Source of the DNA: Stappia albiluteola
GTDB taxonomy: Bacteria; Pseudomonadota; Alphaproteobacteria; Rhizobiales; Stappiaceae
Length of the DNA: 64,000 nt
NCBI RefSeq assembly: GCF_014050225.1
Contig: NZ_JACFXV010000034.1
Span: 1 to 64,000 of the forward strand
Direction of reading: 5' to 3'
Part shown: piece by piece, positions 33,045 to 42,569 of the stretch
How positions within the stretch are numbered: position 1 is the first letter of the stretch
Layout: each line of letters opens with the position of its first letter
Notes under the pieces: model-generated
The model's input: the letters and a program-made list of their open reading frames with translations, nothing else
The model's database searches: none
Told to the model about the DNA's origin: nothing
Translations under genes and position numbers: made by a program

Positions 33045-33854
33045 ATGCCGGACGAAGGCCAGAAGGAGACGCGAGACGCGGCGGTGAAGGAACTCGTCTC
33101 GCCGATCTCGAAAGCGCTCCATGTCCTCGATCTCATAGCGTCCTGCCCCGGGCATGGCCGTTTCGCCGATCTTCTGCGGGCCAGCGGTTTCCCGAAGGCG
33201 ACGCTTCATCGTCTTCTTCGGCAGCTCGAGCAGGAAGGAATGGTGGCCTTTGACGCCGACACGCAGAGGTATCGCCTGGGTCTGAGGCTGATCCGCCTGG
33301 CGCATGGCGCGTGGGAAGACGCCTCGCTGGCGCAGGTGGCCGGGCCGGCCGTCGAAGCCCTGTCTTCGGAGCTTGGCATGACGGTGCACCTTGCCTGCCT
33401 GGAAAACGGCCAGGTTCTCTATCTCGACAAACGCAATCGCACCCATGGCGTAGAGATGTTTTCCAGGCCCGGGCGGATCGGTCCGGCCTACTGCACGGGT
33501 ATCGGCAAGGCGATGCTCGCCTTCCTTCCGGAGGAGGAATTGCGGGCAACGCTCGATCGGCAGGCCTTTCACCGGCATACGGCAAACACCCTGACAAGCC
33601 GCGCGGCCCTTTGCAGGGAGCTTCGCGAAATCCGCGAGCGGGGCTTTGCCTATGACGACGAGGAGCATGAACCCTCGATCATCTGCGTGGCGGTGCCGAT
33701 CCTGTCGCGCGACGGTCGCGTCGTCGGCGGACTTTCGGTGACGACGACTACGAAGGCGGGTTCGCTCGAAGAGCTGGCGGCGGTCGCGCCCCGCTTGAAG
33801 GCGGTGGCCGGCGAGATATCGGCTGCGGCGGAGATACAGATGCTCGCTCGCTAG
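33045..33854 (+). CDS. IclR-family transcriptional regulator of the galactoside operon
   Basis: A 269-aa regulator with an N-terminal winged helix-turn-helix ([21 protein letters not shown], about 38-58) and a C-terminal IclR effector domain ([20 protein letters not shown]). GGGAGGGGG precedes the ATG at 33045. It diverges from the galactoside operon and is followed 17 bp later by the ABC ATPase gene, so it likely controls both directions through the palindrome at 32946-32964. Its effector is probably a sugar acid or galactoside-derived compound. Confidence 0.9.
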   Translation: MPDEGQKETRDAAVKELVSPISKALHVLDLIASCPGHGRFADLLRASGFPKATLHRLLRQLEQEGMVAFDADTQRYRLGLRLIRLAHGAWEDASLAQVAGPAVEALSSELGMTVHLACLENGQVLYLDKRNRTHGVEMFSRPGRIGPAYCTGIGKAMLAFLPEEELRATLDRQAFHRHTANTLTSRAALCRELREIRERGFAYDDEEHEPSIICVAVPILSRDGRVVGGLSVTTTTKAGSLEELAAVAPRLKAVAGEISAAAEIQMLAR

Positions 33855-33871
33855 GGCGGGGAGGAGGATGC

Positions 33872-34951
33872 ATGGCAGGTGTCGAACTGTTCGGCGTTTC
33901 GAAGTCCTTTGGCGCGACACGGGTGATCCATAACGTGGACCTGACGATCGAGGACGGGGAGTTCGTGGTCTTTGTCGGCCCGTCCGGCTGCGGGAAATCG
34001 ACGCTGCTTCGCATGATTGCCGGGCTGGAAGACGTCACCTCCGGCGATCTTCTCATCGGCGGGCAGCGGATGAACCACGTCGAGGCGGCAAGACGCGGCA
34101 TCGCGATGGTCTTCCAGTCCTATGCCTTGTATCCGCATATGACCGTCGCCGAAAACATGAGCTTCGGCCTGCGCATGACGGGTGTGCCGAAAGCCGAGAT
34201 CGAGGCCAAGGTCTCCAGCGCAGCGGCCACGCTCCAGCTGGAGGAACTGCTCGCCCGCAAACCCGCTCAGCTTTCCGGCGGGCAGCGCCAGCGGGTGGCG
34301 ATCGGCCGCGCGATCGTACGAGACCCCGGCGTCTTTCTTTTCGATGAGCCGTTGTCGAATCTGGACGCGGAATTGCGGGTGCAGATGCGGGTGGAGATCG
34401 CCAGGCTTCATCGCGGCCTCGCCAATACGATGATCTACGTCACCCACGACCAGACGGAGGCGATGACGCTGGCCGACAAGATCGTGGTCCTGCGTGCCGG
34501 CCGGGTGGAGCAAGTCGGCTCGCCGCTCTCGCTTTATGAAGATCCGGCCAACGAATTCGTGGCGGGCTTCATCGGCTCGCCGAAGATGAATTTCCTGGCG
34601 GCGCGTGCGGGCGGAAACGGTCGCGGAAAGGACGTAACGCTCGCCGGCGTGGAATCGTCCTTCGAACTGCCGCTCGAAAGCAGTCTTTCCGCCGGAACCG
34701 ACGTCAGGATCGGCATTCGTCCCGAGCATTTCTGTGAGGCCGGCGATGCGGATGTCCGCCTCACCGCGACGATCGAAGTCGTCGAGCATCTGGGCGGCAC
34801 GTCCTATGTGCACGGACGGCTGGCCAACGGCGAAGCGCTTGTCATCGAACGGCGCGGCTACGACATGCATCGGGTCGGGGAAGCAATCGAGACCGGATTC
34901 CACCTGAGGGACGTCCGCGCTTTCGGCGGAAACGGCATGAGGATCAGGTAA
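33872..34951 (+). CDS. Sugar ABC transporter ATP-binding protein (UgpC/MsmK type)
   Basis: A 359-aa ATPase of the carbohydrate-importer group with C-terminal TOBE region. Walker A is GPSGCGKST (about 37-45), signature LSGGQRQRV (about 134-142), Walker B FLFDEP, and the switch histidine is in YVTHDQ. GGGGAGGAGG precedes the ATG. The minus-strand galactoside operon has two permeases but no ATPase, so this gene, cotranscribed with iclR, is the natural partner. Its last 8 bp overlap the convergent LacI gene. Confidence 0.9.
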   Translation: MAGVELFGVSKSFGATRVIHNVDLTIEDGEFVVFVGPSGCGKSTLLRMIAGLEDVTSGDLLIGGQRMNHVEAARRGIAMVFQSYALYPHMTVAENMSFGLRMTGVPKAEIEAKVSSAAATLQLEELLARKPAQLSGGQRQRVAIGRAIVRDPGVFLFDEPLSNLDAELRVQMRVEIARLHRGLANTMIYVTHDQTEAMTLADKIVVLRAGRVEQVGSPLSLYEDPANEFVAGFIGSPKMNFLAARAGGNGRGKDVTLAGVESSFELPLESSLSAGTDVRIGIRPEHFCEAGDADVRLTATIEVVEHLGGTSYVHGRLANGEALVIERRGYDMHRVGEAIETGFHLRDVRAFGGNGMRIR

Positions 34952-35963
34952 GCATGCGGCCGATCGAGGCGCGGAACACCAGATCGACGGGAGCGACTTC
35001 GCGAAGATCCTCCGGCGGGTTGCCGTTGATGCGGGCGAGCAGCAGTTCGGCCAGGCGATAACCGCCCGCACGGATCGGCGAAACGGTGGTGGCAAGGGGC
35101 GGGTCGAGCGTCTCTGCCTTCAGGAAGGGGAGGCCATCGTCATGGGCGATGACCGAAACATCCTTGCCGATGACGAGGCCGAGGTCGCGCGCCGCCCGAT
35201 AGGCGCCGAAGGCGAGCAACACACTGGCCGCAAGAAGTGCGGTGGGCCTTTGCGGGCGCGCCAGCAGCGCGGACGCGTTGCGGTAACCGATTTCCTCCGT
35301 CATGGCGGCGTTTACGATGAGCCCGGGATCGGGGGCAATGCCATGGGCGGCCAGGGCGGCCAGGTAGCCCGCCTCCCTGTCCCGGGCGAAATTGAGCTCC
35401 CGCTTGCCGTTCAGCAGGCCGATGCGGCGATGTCCGAGGTCGACAAGCAGTTCGGTAGCCCGCCGGAACGCGCCTTCATTGTCGATATCGAGATAGGCGT
35501 AGGGCGCCTGCGTGTCGGTTCGCCCGTGCAGGACGAAGGGGACGTCCAGGTCGCTGAGAAGCCGTACCCGTTCGTCTTCGATCAGCGGCGATGACACGAT
35601 GAAGCCGTCTACCCGCCGGTTGCGCACCAGGCGGCGATAGGTCTCCAGTTCGTCGTTGCGGCGCGTTGCACGCAAGGTGAGTTCGACGTCATCGTCTGCA
35701 AGCTTTTCGGCCACTCCCGCGAGGAAATCGAGGAAATGGGGGTCGAGCAGCAAACTTCGTTCCGAAGGAAAGATGATCGCGACCGTGCCTGTCCGGCCCG
35801 TCGCCAGGCGACGGGCCGCGGCATTTGGCCGATACTCGAGGCGTTCTGCGGCCTCGCGCACGCGCGTACGCGTCGCCTCGGAGACTTCCGGATAGCCGTT
35901 CAATGCCCGTGAGACGGTCGTTTGCGACAGGCCGAGATGTGCGGCGAGCTCTTTGAGGTTCAT
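34944..35963 (-). CDS. aglR: LacI-family repressor of the alpha-glucoside operon
   Basis: A 339-aa regulator whose helix-turn-helix begins at residue 2 ([20 protein letters not shown]). The effector domain follows, with [11 protein letters not shown] and [24 protein letters not shown]. It is divergent from aglEFGAK as in Sinorhizobium, and two copies of the LacI-type palindrome CAAAGCGCTTTG lie in the intergenic region. It probably represses both itself and the operon until an alpha-glucoside binds. The 3' end overlaps the ABC ATPase gene tail to tail by 8 bp. Confidence 0.88.
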   Translation of the reverse strand: MNLKELAAHLGLSQTTVSRALNGYPEVSEATRTRVREAAERLEYRPNAAARRLATGRTGTVAIIFPSERSLLLDPHFLDFLAGVAEKLADDDVELTLRATRRNDELETYRRLVRNRRVDGFIVSSPLIEDERVRLLSDLDVPFVLHGRTDTQAPYAYLDIDNEGAFRRATELLVDLGHRRIGLLNGKRELNFARDREAGYLAALAAHGIAPDPGLIVNAAMTEEIGYRNASALLARPQRPTALLAASVLLAFGAYRAARDLGLVIGKDVSVIAHDDGLPFLKAETLDPPLATTVSPIRAGGYRLAELLLARINGNPPEDLREVAPVDLVFRASIGRMLT

Positions 35964-36002
35964 ATGGCCGGGTCTCCGCGCGCGATATCCGGGTCCGGAA
36001 TG

Positions 36003-36016
36003 TCAAAGCGCTTTGA
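36003..36016. promoter_or_regulatory. AglR operator 1
   Basis: TCAAAGCGCTTTGA is a perfect 14-bp palindrome with the central GCGC of LacI-family sites, 40 bp upstream of the aglR start. It is suited to autoregulation and shares its 12-bp core with operator 2. Confidence 0.75.
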
Positions 36017-36172
36017 TTATTGTGCTGTTTTTCAGTCCCGATGACAAGCGCACCCAGTGGTTCATGTGCACCAGAATGCCATGTAGTCATTTCGGCGGAA
36101 AAATTAATGAGATAAAGTAATGGTTTATGCGAATGACATTCCGGTTTGCAGCTGCCTGCCGTTTGATGCCTG

Positions 36173-36201
36173 TTGACCGACCCGCCCAGGTGGCGCTAAT
36201 C
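36173..36201 (+). promoter_or_regulatory. Possible promoter of aglEFGAK
   Basis: TTGACC (36173-36178) and CTAATC (36196-36201) have a 17-bp spacer. The predicted start near 36208 coincides with operator 2, consistent with simple repression. The -10 match is moderate. Confidence 0.45.
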
Positions 36202-36207
36202 TTCTAC

Positions 36208-36219
36208 CAAAGCGCTTTG
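36208..36219. promoter_or_regulatory. AglR operator 2
   Basis: CAAAGCGCTTTG, identical to the core of operator 1, lies 203 bp away from it (centre to centre) and about 240 bp before aglE. Two identical sites about 20 helical turns apart could support DNA looping by a tetrameric repressor. Confidence 0.75.
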
Positions 36220-36459
36220 AAAATTTGAGTGTAAAGCTGGCGGCGGCCTGAATGCCGGAACCAGAGCCTCGGGAAAGCTGCCGGGTTGCCGTCTGCCGGT
36301 TGTGTCGTTCAGGATTGTATACTCAGTGATGCGGCTTCATCTGGACAGGTGCGGGCCGCCGTTGCGCCGGAGGGGGGAAGGCCGGCGCATGGAGATGCGA
36401 GTTATTGGGGAGGTTCGGCCGCAGGTAAAGCCGGCCGCTATAATCGGGAGGAGAAAGTC

Positions 36460-37731
36460 ATGAATACCCGCGCGATCATCGGCGCATCGGCATTCGTGCT
36501 GGCGAGCGCCTTCGCGGCGATGCCCGGCAACGCCGCAACCGTATCCATTTCCTGCGGCGCTGTCGGGCTCGAGCTTGAACTGTGCCGAACGGGCGCCGAG
36601 GCCTGGGCGAAGCAGACCGGCAACAGCGTGAATATCGTCTCCACGCCGAATTCGACGACCGAACGTCTTGCGCTCTACCAGCAGCTTCTCGCTGCCGGCG
36701 CCTCGGATATCGATGTTTTCCAGATCGACGTTATCTGGCCCGGCATTCTCGGCACTCATTTCATCGACCTGGCGCCCCACTCGAAGGGAGCGGAGCAGGC
36801 GCATTTTTCTTCGATCGTCGAGAACAACACCGTCGACGGCAAGCTGCTTGCCATGCCGTGGTTCACGGATGCCGGCGTGCTCTACTACCGCTCCGACTTG
36901 CTGGAGAAATACGGCGAAAAAGTTCCCGCAACCTGGGACGAGCTGACGGCTACGGCAAAAAAGATCCAGGATGGCGAGCGTGCGGCCGGCAATGATGGCA
37001 TGTGGGGTCTTGTGTTTCAGGGCCGCGCCTATGAAGGGCTGACCTGCGACGCGCTGGAATGGATCGATTCCTATGGTGGCGGCAGCATTGTCGACAGCGA
37101 GGGCAAGGTCACCGTCAACAACGCGAATGCGCTTGAAGCGTTGACGCTCGCTTCAAGCTGGATTGGCGAGATCGCACCGGAGGGCGTGCTCAATTATGCC
37201 GAGGAAGAAGCGCGCGGCGTTTTCCAGTCGGGCAATGCGGTCTTCATGCGCAACTGGCCCTATGCCTGGGCGCTCGGCAACTCCGAAGACAGCCCGATCA
37301 AGGGCAAGATCGGCGTAGCGGCTCTGCCCAAGGGCGGCGCGGAAGGCAAGAACACCGGGACGCTGGGCGGCTGGCAGCTCGCCGTCTCCAGATATTCGGA
37401 AAATCCTGAGGTCGCTGCTGATCTCGTCATGTATCTGACGGGTCCGGAAGAGCAGCGGCGGCGCGCGGTCGAGGGGGCCTACAATCCGACGATCGGCGAT
37501 CTTTACGAGGATCCGGCAGTGCTCGCCGCCAATCCGTTCTTCGGCGAACTCTACGAGACCTTCACCAATGCCGTGGCCCGTCCGTCGCGGGTCACTGGCG
37601 CCAAATACAATCAGGTTTCGAACGAATTCTGGAACGCGGTTCACTCCAGCCTTTCAGGTACGGCGACGCCCGAAGAAGCGCTCACTCAACTTGAAAGCAG
37701 CCTGAAGCGGATGAGTCGGCGCGGCTGGTAA
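36460..37731 (+). CDS. aglE: Alpha-glucoside ABC transporter substrate-binding protein
   Basis: A 423-aa periplasmic binding protein resembling Sinorhizobium AglE, which binds sucrose, maltose and trehalose. A signal peptide covers about 1-25 (ending GNAA). Family features include STTERLALYQQLLAAGASDIDV and GVFQSGNAVFMRNWPYAW. The frame is open from 36286, but GGGAGGAGAAA just before the ATG at 36460 fixes the start. It is first in aglEFGAK and is followed by a GC hairpin at 37754-37779. Confidence 0.93.
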   Translation: MNTRAIIGASAFVLASAFAAMPGNAATVSISCGAVGLELELCRTGAEAWAKQTGNSVNIVSTPNSTTERLALYQQLLAAGASDIDVFQIDVIWPGILGTHFIDLAPHSKGAEQAHFSSIVENNTVDGKLLAMPWFTDAGVLYYRSDLLEKYGEKVPATWDELTATAKKIQDGERAAGNDGMWGLVFQGRAYEGLTCDALEWIDSYGGGSIVDSEGKVTVNNANALEALTLASSWIGEIAPEGVLNYAEEEARGVFQSGNAVFMRNWPYAWALGNSEDSPIKGKIGVAALPKGGAEGKNTGTLGGWQLAVSRYSENPEVAADLVMYLTGPEEQRRRAVEGAYNPTIGDLYEDPAVLAANPFFGELYETFTNAVARPSRVTGAKYNQVSNEFWNAVHSSLSGTATPEEALTQLESSLKRMSRRGW

Positions 37732-37753
37732 GCGCGCAACGTCAAAATCGCGA

Positions 37754-37779
37754 GGCGGCGGTTCCACGTCTCCGCCGCC
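37754..37779 (+). repeat. Intercistronic hairpin between aglE and aglF
   Basis: GGCGGCGG (37754-37761) and CCGCCGCC (37772-37779) form an 8-bp stem with a 10-nt loop, 22 nt after the aglE stop. There is no T-run, so it likely protects the aglE message or attenuates transcription of the permease genes. Confidence 0.6.
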
Positions 37780-37814
37780 CGCAATGCGCTCAATTCGCAT
37801 CTGTAGGGGACATC

Positions 37815-38750
37815 ATGTCAATGCAGGCTGCCAATGCGACGGAACTGACCCGCGCGCGCGTCAGAAGCGCCTGGATGTTCCTCCTGCCGATGATCGTCGT
37901 GCTTGCCCTCGTTGCCGGGTGGCCACTGGTGCGCACCATCTATTTCGCCTTCACCGATGCGAACCTCTCCGATATCGGCAGCTACAGCTTCATCGGATTT
38001 GCCAACTTCCTCGAATATTACGAGGGAGAATGGTTCGGCCTGCTTGTCGACACCGACTGGTGGCGCGCGGTCTGGAACACGCTCTGGTTCACGGTGATCT
38101 CGGTATCCATCGAAACCGTGCTCGGACTCGTCGTCGCGCTGACGCTGAACGCGCATTTCCCGGGGCGCGGGGTGCTGCGGGCAGCGATCCTCATCCCCTG
38201 GGCCATACCGACAATCGTCTCAGCCAAGATGTGGGGCTGGATGCTGCATGACCAGTTCGGCATCCTGAACGATATCCTCCTGAGCCTGGGACTGATCGCC
38301 AAGCCGGTCGCCTGGACAGCGTCGCCGGATACGGCGATGTGGGCGGTGATCATGGTCGACGTCTGGAAGACCACGCCTTTCATGGCACTCCTGATCCTGG
38401 CCGCCCTTCAGATCCTTCCTTCCGACTGCTACGAGGCAGCGAAAGTGGACGGCATCCATCCGGTGAGGGTGTTCTTTCGCGTGACGTTGCCGCTGATCCG
38501 TCCGGCACTTATGGTGGCGATCATTTTCCGGGCGCTCGATGCGCTGAGGATCTTCGATCTCATTTATGTGCTGACGTCGAATTCGCGCGACACGATGTCG
38601 ATGTCGGTCTACGCGCGCCAGCAACTGGTCGACTTCCAGGAGGTCGGCTACGGTTCGGCGGCGGCGACGGCCCTTTTCCTGATCATTGCGGTGCTGATTG
38701 CGCTGACACTGACCTTTGGCAAGGTACGGCTCGGGGAGGACGTTCGATGA
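37815..38750 (+). CDS. aglF: Alpha-glucoside ABC transporter permease, MalF type
   Basis: A 311-aa membrane protein with six predicted helices and the EAA loop (YEAAKVDGIHPVRVF). It lies between aglE and aglG; its stop overlaps the aglG start (ATGA). It forms the channel of the alpha-glucoside importer with AglG. Confidence 0.92.
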   Translation: MSMQAANATELTRARVRSAWMFLLPMIVVLALVAGWPLVRTIYFAFTDANLSDIGSYSFIGFANFLEYYEGEWFGLLVDTDWWRAVWNTLWFTVISVSIETVLGLVVALTLNAHFPGRGVLRAAILIPWAIPTIVSAKMWGWMLHDQFGILNDILLSLGLIAKPVAWTASPDTAMWAVIMVDVWKTTPFMALLILAALQILPSDCYEAAKVDGIHPVRVFFRVTLPLIRPALMVAIIFRALDALRIFDLIYVLTSNSRDTMSMSVYARQQLVDFQEVGYGSAAATALFLIIAVLIALTLTFGKVRLGEDVR

Positions 38751-39580
38751 ACCCGCGCCGCTTCGTCGCCCGCCTGGCCTTCTGGCTGCTGATCGTGGCA
38801 ATCGCCGTCTTCTCGATCTTTCCCTTCTACTACGCGATCCTTTCGTCATTCCGCTCGGGCTCGGCGCTGTTCTCGCCGGCCCTCTTGCCGGACAGGGTCG
38901 ACTTCGCCAACTACGTCTCGGTCTTCGTCGAACAGCCCTTCGGCCGCAATATCCTCAATTCCATCGGTGTCGCGGTCACCGTCGTCGGCTTTTCGCTGTT
39001 CCTCGGCCTGACGGCGGCCTATGCGCTGGGCCGCGTGCGCTTCAAGGGGCGCGGCGTCCTGCTCTTCACGATCCTCGGCGTATCGATGTTTCCGCAGGTT
39101 GCGGTGCTTTCGGGCATGTTCGAGCTCATCCGGGCGCTTGGCATCTACAATTCGATGCCCGGGCTGATCCTGGCCAACCTGATCCTGACATTGCCCTTCA
39201 CCGTCTGGGTGCTGACGACGTTCATGCGCGAACTGCCGAAGGAGCTTGAGGAGGCCGCCTATGTCGACGGCGCTTCGCCCTGGACGGTCGTAACGCGCAT
39301 CTTCCTGCCGCTGATGTGGCCGGCCATGGTAACGACGGGCCTGCTCGCGTTCATTGCGGCGTGGAACGAGTTCCTGTTCGCACTCACATTCACGCTGTCC
39401 GCGGAGCAGCGCACGGTTCCCGTCGCGATCGCCCTGCTATCCGGTGCAAGCCAGTTCGAATTGCCCTGGGGCAATATCATGGCGGCCTCGGTCATTGTCA
39501 CCGTGCCGGTCGTCGTCCTCGTTCTCGTCTTCCAGCGCAGGATCGTCGCCGGGCTCACCGCCGGCGCGGTCAAGGGTTGA
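38747..39580 (+). CDS. aglG: Alpha-glucoside ABC transporter permease, MalG type
   Basis: A 277-aa membrane protein with six predicted helices and the EAA loop (ELEEAAYVDGASPWTVV), ending in the typical GLTAGAVKG. The ATG at 38747 overlaps the aglF stop, which decides the start against an open frame reaching back to 38339. It is followed after 30 bp by aglA. Confidence 0.92.
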   Translation: MNPRRFVARLAFWLLIVAIAVFSIFPFYYAILSSFRSGSALFSPALLPDRVDFANYVSVFVEQPFGRNILNSIGVAVTVVGFSLFLGLTAAYALGRVRFKGRGVLLFTILGVSMFPQVAVLSGMFELIRALGIYNSMPGLILANLILTLPFTVWVLTTFMRELPKELEEAAYVDGASPWTVVTRIFLPLMWPAMVTTGLLAFIAAWNEFLFALTFTLSAEQRTVPVAIALLSGASQFELPWGNIMAASVIVTVPVVVLVLVFQRRIVAGLTAGAVKG

Positions 39581-39610
39581 TACCCCGTTTGCTTTTCCAA
39601 GGAGTTTCGC

Positions 39611-41269
39611 ATGGTGGCCCAGGCAACCCAGACATCCACCAGTACCGTAGCCGCGACCGATCCGGACTGGTGGCGCGGCGCGGTGATCTATCAGATCTAT
39701 CCGCGGTCCTTTGCCGACAGCAACGGCGACGGCATCGGCGACCTGCCGGGCATTGCGGATCGTCTCGACCATATCGCCGGACTTGGCGTCGATGCCATCT
39801 GGCTTTCGCCTTTCTATGTCTCGCCGATGGAGGATTTCGGCTATGACGTCGCCGACTATCGGGACGTCGATCCGATGTTCGGCTCGCTTGCCGACTTCGA
39901 CCGGTTGATCTCGGAAGCGCATGCGCGCGGCCTCAAGGTACTGATCGATCTCGTCATCTCGCACACCTCCGACCGGCATGAATGGTTCGCCGAAAGCCGC
40001 GCCAATCGCGGCAATCCGAGGGCGGACTGGTATGTCTGGGCCGATCCGAAGGCGGACGGCACGCCGCCCAACAACTGGCTGTCGGTCTTTGGCGGCTCCG
40101 CCTGGGAATGGGATACCCGGCGCCGGCAATACTATCTGCACAACTTCCTGAAATCGCAGCCGGATCTGAACTTTCACAATGCCGAGGTTCAGGACGCCGT
40201 TCTTGACGTCGCGCGCTTCTGGCTCGAACGCGGCGTCGACGGCTTTCGTCTCGATACGGTGAACTTTTATTTCCACGACAAGGAACTGAAGGATAATCCG
40301 CCGCTTTCGCCCGGCGGTATCGTCACCGGTATGACGCTCGCCAATCCCTATTCCTTCCAGGACCATATCCACGACAAGACCCAGCCAGAAAATCTCGCCT
40401 TCCTGGAACGGCTCCGGGCGTTGTGCGACGAATATCCGGCGATCACCCTGGTCGGTGAAATCGGCTCCGACCACAATCCACCCGCCACCATGGCCGCCTA
40501 TACGAAGGGGCGCCGGCGCCTTCACATGGCCTATACGTTCGACCTGCTGTCGGAGACGTTCTCGGCGGCATTCATCCGCAGGACCGTGGAGGACTTCGAG
40601 GCCTCCGTCGGCACCGGCTGGCCGAGTTGGTCGTTATCGAACCATGACGTCCCGCGTGTCATTTCGCGCTGGAACCTGGAGGCCGATGCCGAGCGTGCCG
40701 CCCCCCTCCTTGTTGCCATGGTCACGTCGCTGAGAGGAACGCCCTGTCTCTATCAGGGCGAGGAACTGGGGCTGACGGAAGCGGATGTTCCCTTCGAGAT
40801 GCTGCAGGATCCCTATGGCCGGCAGTTCTGGCCGGATTACAAGGGGCGCGACGGTTGCCGCACGCCGATGCCCTGGCGTGCCGACGTGCCGCATGCCGGG
40901 TTCTCGGCGGCAAATCCCTGGCTTCCCGTCTCCGCAGACCACGCCCGCCGTTCCGTCGGCGAACAGGAGCACGATCCGGCTTCCGCGCTGTCGCGGGTGC
41001 GGCGGTTCCTGGCCTGGCGTTCAGGGCATGAGGCTTTGAAGAAGGGGACGATCCGGTTCCTCGACATGCCGGAGCCGGTGCTTGCCTTCCTCCGCGAAGC
41101 CGGCGCCGAAAGAATGCTTTGCGCATTCAATCTTGGTGCCGAACCGGTGAGTGCGGTCCTTCCGGCAGGGCTGCGGCCCGAAGGGATCGAAGGACATGGC
41201 TTTGCTGGTGAAGCGGAAGGCGGCAGCCTTCGTCTTGCCGGTTACGACGCCTTGTTCGCGCGCGTGTGA
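39611..41269 (+). CDS. aglA: Alpha-glucosidase, GH13 family
   Basis: A 552-aa GH13 enzyme, hydrolysing sucrose, maltose, trehalose and related sugars in the cytoplasm. Catalytic residues are Asp215 (DGFRLDTVNF, nucleophile), Glu283 (LVGEIG, acid/base) and Asp346 (LSNHDVPR). The loop QIYPRSF and calcium-site-like DSNGDGIGD (37-45) are typical of oligo-1,6-glucosidase relatives. AAGGAG precedes the ATG. It is embedded in the agl transport operon as in Sinorhizobium, processing the imported sugars. Confidence 0.93.
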   Translation: MVAQATQTSTSTVAATDPDWWRGAVIYQIYPRSFADSNGDGIGDLPGIADRLDHIAGLGVDAIWLSPFYVSPMEDFGYDVADYRDVDPMFGSLADFDRLISEAHARGLKVLIDLVISHTSDRHEWFAESRANRGNPRADWYVWADPKADGTPPNNWLSVFGGSAWEWDTRRRQYYLHNFLKSQPDLNFHNAEVQDAVLDVARFWLERGVDGFRLDTVNFYFHDKELKDNPPLSPGGIVTGMTLANPYSFQDHIHDKTQPENLAFLERLRALCDEYPAITLVGEIGSDHNPPATMAAYTKGRRRLHMAYTFDLLSETFSAAFIRRTVEDFEASVGTGWPSWSLSNHDVPRVISRWNLEADAERAAPLLVAMVTSLRGTPCLYQGEELGLTEADVPFEMLQDPYGRQFWPDYKGRDGCRTPMPWRADVPHAGFSAANPWLPVSADHARRSVGEQEHDPASALSRVRRFLAWRSGHEALKKGTIRFLDMPEPVLAFLREAGAERMLCAFNLGAEPVSAVLPAGLRPEGIEGHGFAGEAEGGSLRLAGYDALFARV

Positions 41270-41303
41270 AAAAAAGCGGATATCGAGGGGAGGACTTGCG
41301 CCG

Positions 41304-42398
41304 ATGGCCGAGGTGGTCCTGAAGAACGTGTCGAAGGATTTTGGTTCCGTGAAGGTCATTCGCGGGGTGGATCTTTCGATCGCCGATGGAGAATTCGCCG
41401 TCTTTGTCGGTCCGTCCGGCTGTGGCAAATCCACATTGCTGCGGCTTGTGGCCGGGCTTGAGGACATATCCGGCGGCGATCTTTATATCGGAGGCGACCG
41501 GGCCAACGCCAAATCCCCGAAGGAGCGGGGTATCGCCATGGTCTTCCAGTCCTACGCGCTTTATCCGCACATGACCGTCTACGAGAACATGGCCTTCGGC
41601 CTCAGCCTCTCGGGTGGCGGAAAGGCGGAGATCGATGCAGCCGTCCGCAAGGCCGCCGATATCCTGGAACTGACGCCTCTGCTCGAGCGGCTCCCGAAGC
41701 AGCTTTCCGGCGGCCAGCGCCAGCGCGTGGCGATCGGCCGGGCAATCGTGCGCAATCCCCGGGTCTTCCTGTTCGACGAGCCGCTCTCCAATCTGGATGC
41801 CGCCCTTCGCGTCCAGATGCGCATCGAGATCGCCAAGCTCCACAAGGAAATCGGCGCAACCATGGTCTATGTCACCCACGATCAGGTCGAAGCGATGACG
41901 CTTGCCGACAAGATCGTGGTTCTGAATGCCGGCAATGTGGAACAGGTCGGCGCGCCGCTCGAACTCTATCACCATCCGAGGAACATGTTCGTTGCCGGGT
42001 TCATCGGTTCGCCGAAAATGAACTTCCTGGCGACCCGCGTCGAATCCGTGTCGGAGAAAGGCCTGGAAGTCGCCCTGCCCGGCGGCGGATCGGTCACCGT
42101 TCCCGTGAGGCCGGACGGCCTGTCGGCGGGTGACATGGTAACGCTCGGCATCAGGCCGGAGCATTTCGGCGATCTTGCCGAAAGCGGTTCGGAGACCGGA
42201 TTGTCGGGAACGGTCGATGTCATCGAGCATCTGGGCGAGGCGACCCTTGCCTATGTGAAGCTTGCCGACGGCACCTTGGCGACCGCCAAGATCCCGGGCG
42301 ACGCCGCGTTGCGCGAGGGACAGGACATTCGCCTGGCATTGCCGGGCAGCCAGTGTCACCTCTTCCGGGGTGACGAAACGGCACTGCCCCGCCTCTGA
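41304..42398 (+). CDS. aglK: Alpha-glucoside ABC transporter ATP-binding protein
   Basis: A 364-aa UgpC/MalK-type ATPase with C-terminal regulatory TOBE region. Walker A is GPSGCGKST (about 36-44), signature LSGGQRQRV (about 134-142), Walker B FLFDEP, and YVTHDQ holds the switch histidine. The start at 41304 follows GAGGGGAGGA; the open frame from 41151 overlaps aglA and is not used. It closes the agl operon and is strongly similar to the ATPase at 33872, so the two may be partly interchangeable. Confidence 0.92.
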   Translation: MAEVVLKNVSKDFGSVKVIRGVDLSIADGEFAVFVGPSGCGKSTLLRLVAGLEDISGGDLYIGGDRANAKSPKERGIAMVFQSYALYPHMTVYENMAFGLSLSGGGKAEIDAAVRKAADILELTPLLERLPKQLSGGQRQRVAIGRAIVRNPRVFLFDEPLSNLDAALRVQMRIEIAKLHKEIGATMVYVTHDQVEAMTLADKIVVLNAGNVEQVGAPLELYHHPRNMFVAGFIGSPKMNFLATRVESVSEKGLEVALPGGGSVTVPVRPDGLSAGDMVTLGIRPEHFGDLAESGSETGLSGTVDVIEHLGEATLAYVKLADGTLATAKIPGDAALREGQDIRLALPGSQCHLFRGDETALPRL

Positions 42399-42569
42399 AA
42401 ATGTCTGTCGACCTGACCTCGCGAACGCACATCACGAGGGACTTCCTTGCCGCGCCGAGCAAGTCGTGAAACATTAGCCGCCGCAATAAAAAAGGCATGG
42501 AAAGCAGGGTAGCCGGCCATGGCGTATTCGCGCCGCAGGCAGGAGGAGACCCGCTGCCGGGAGGAAAAC

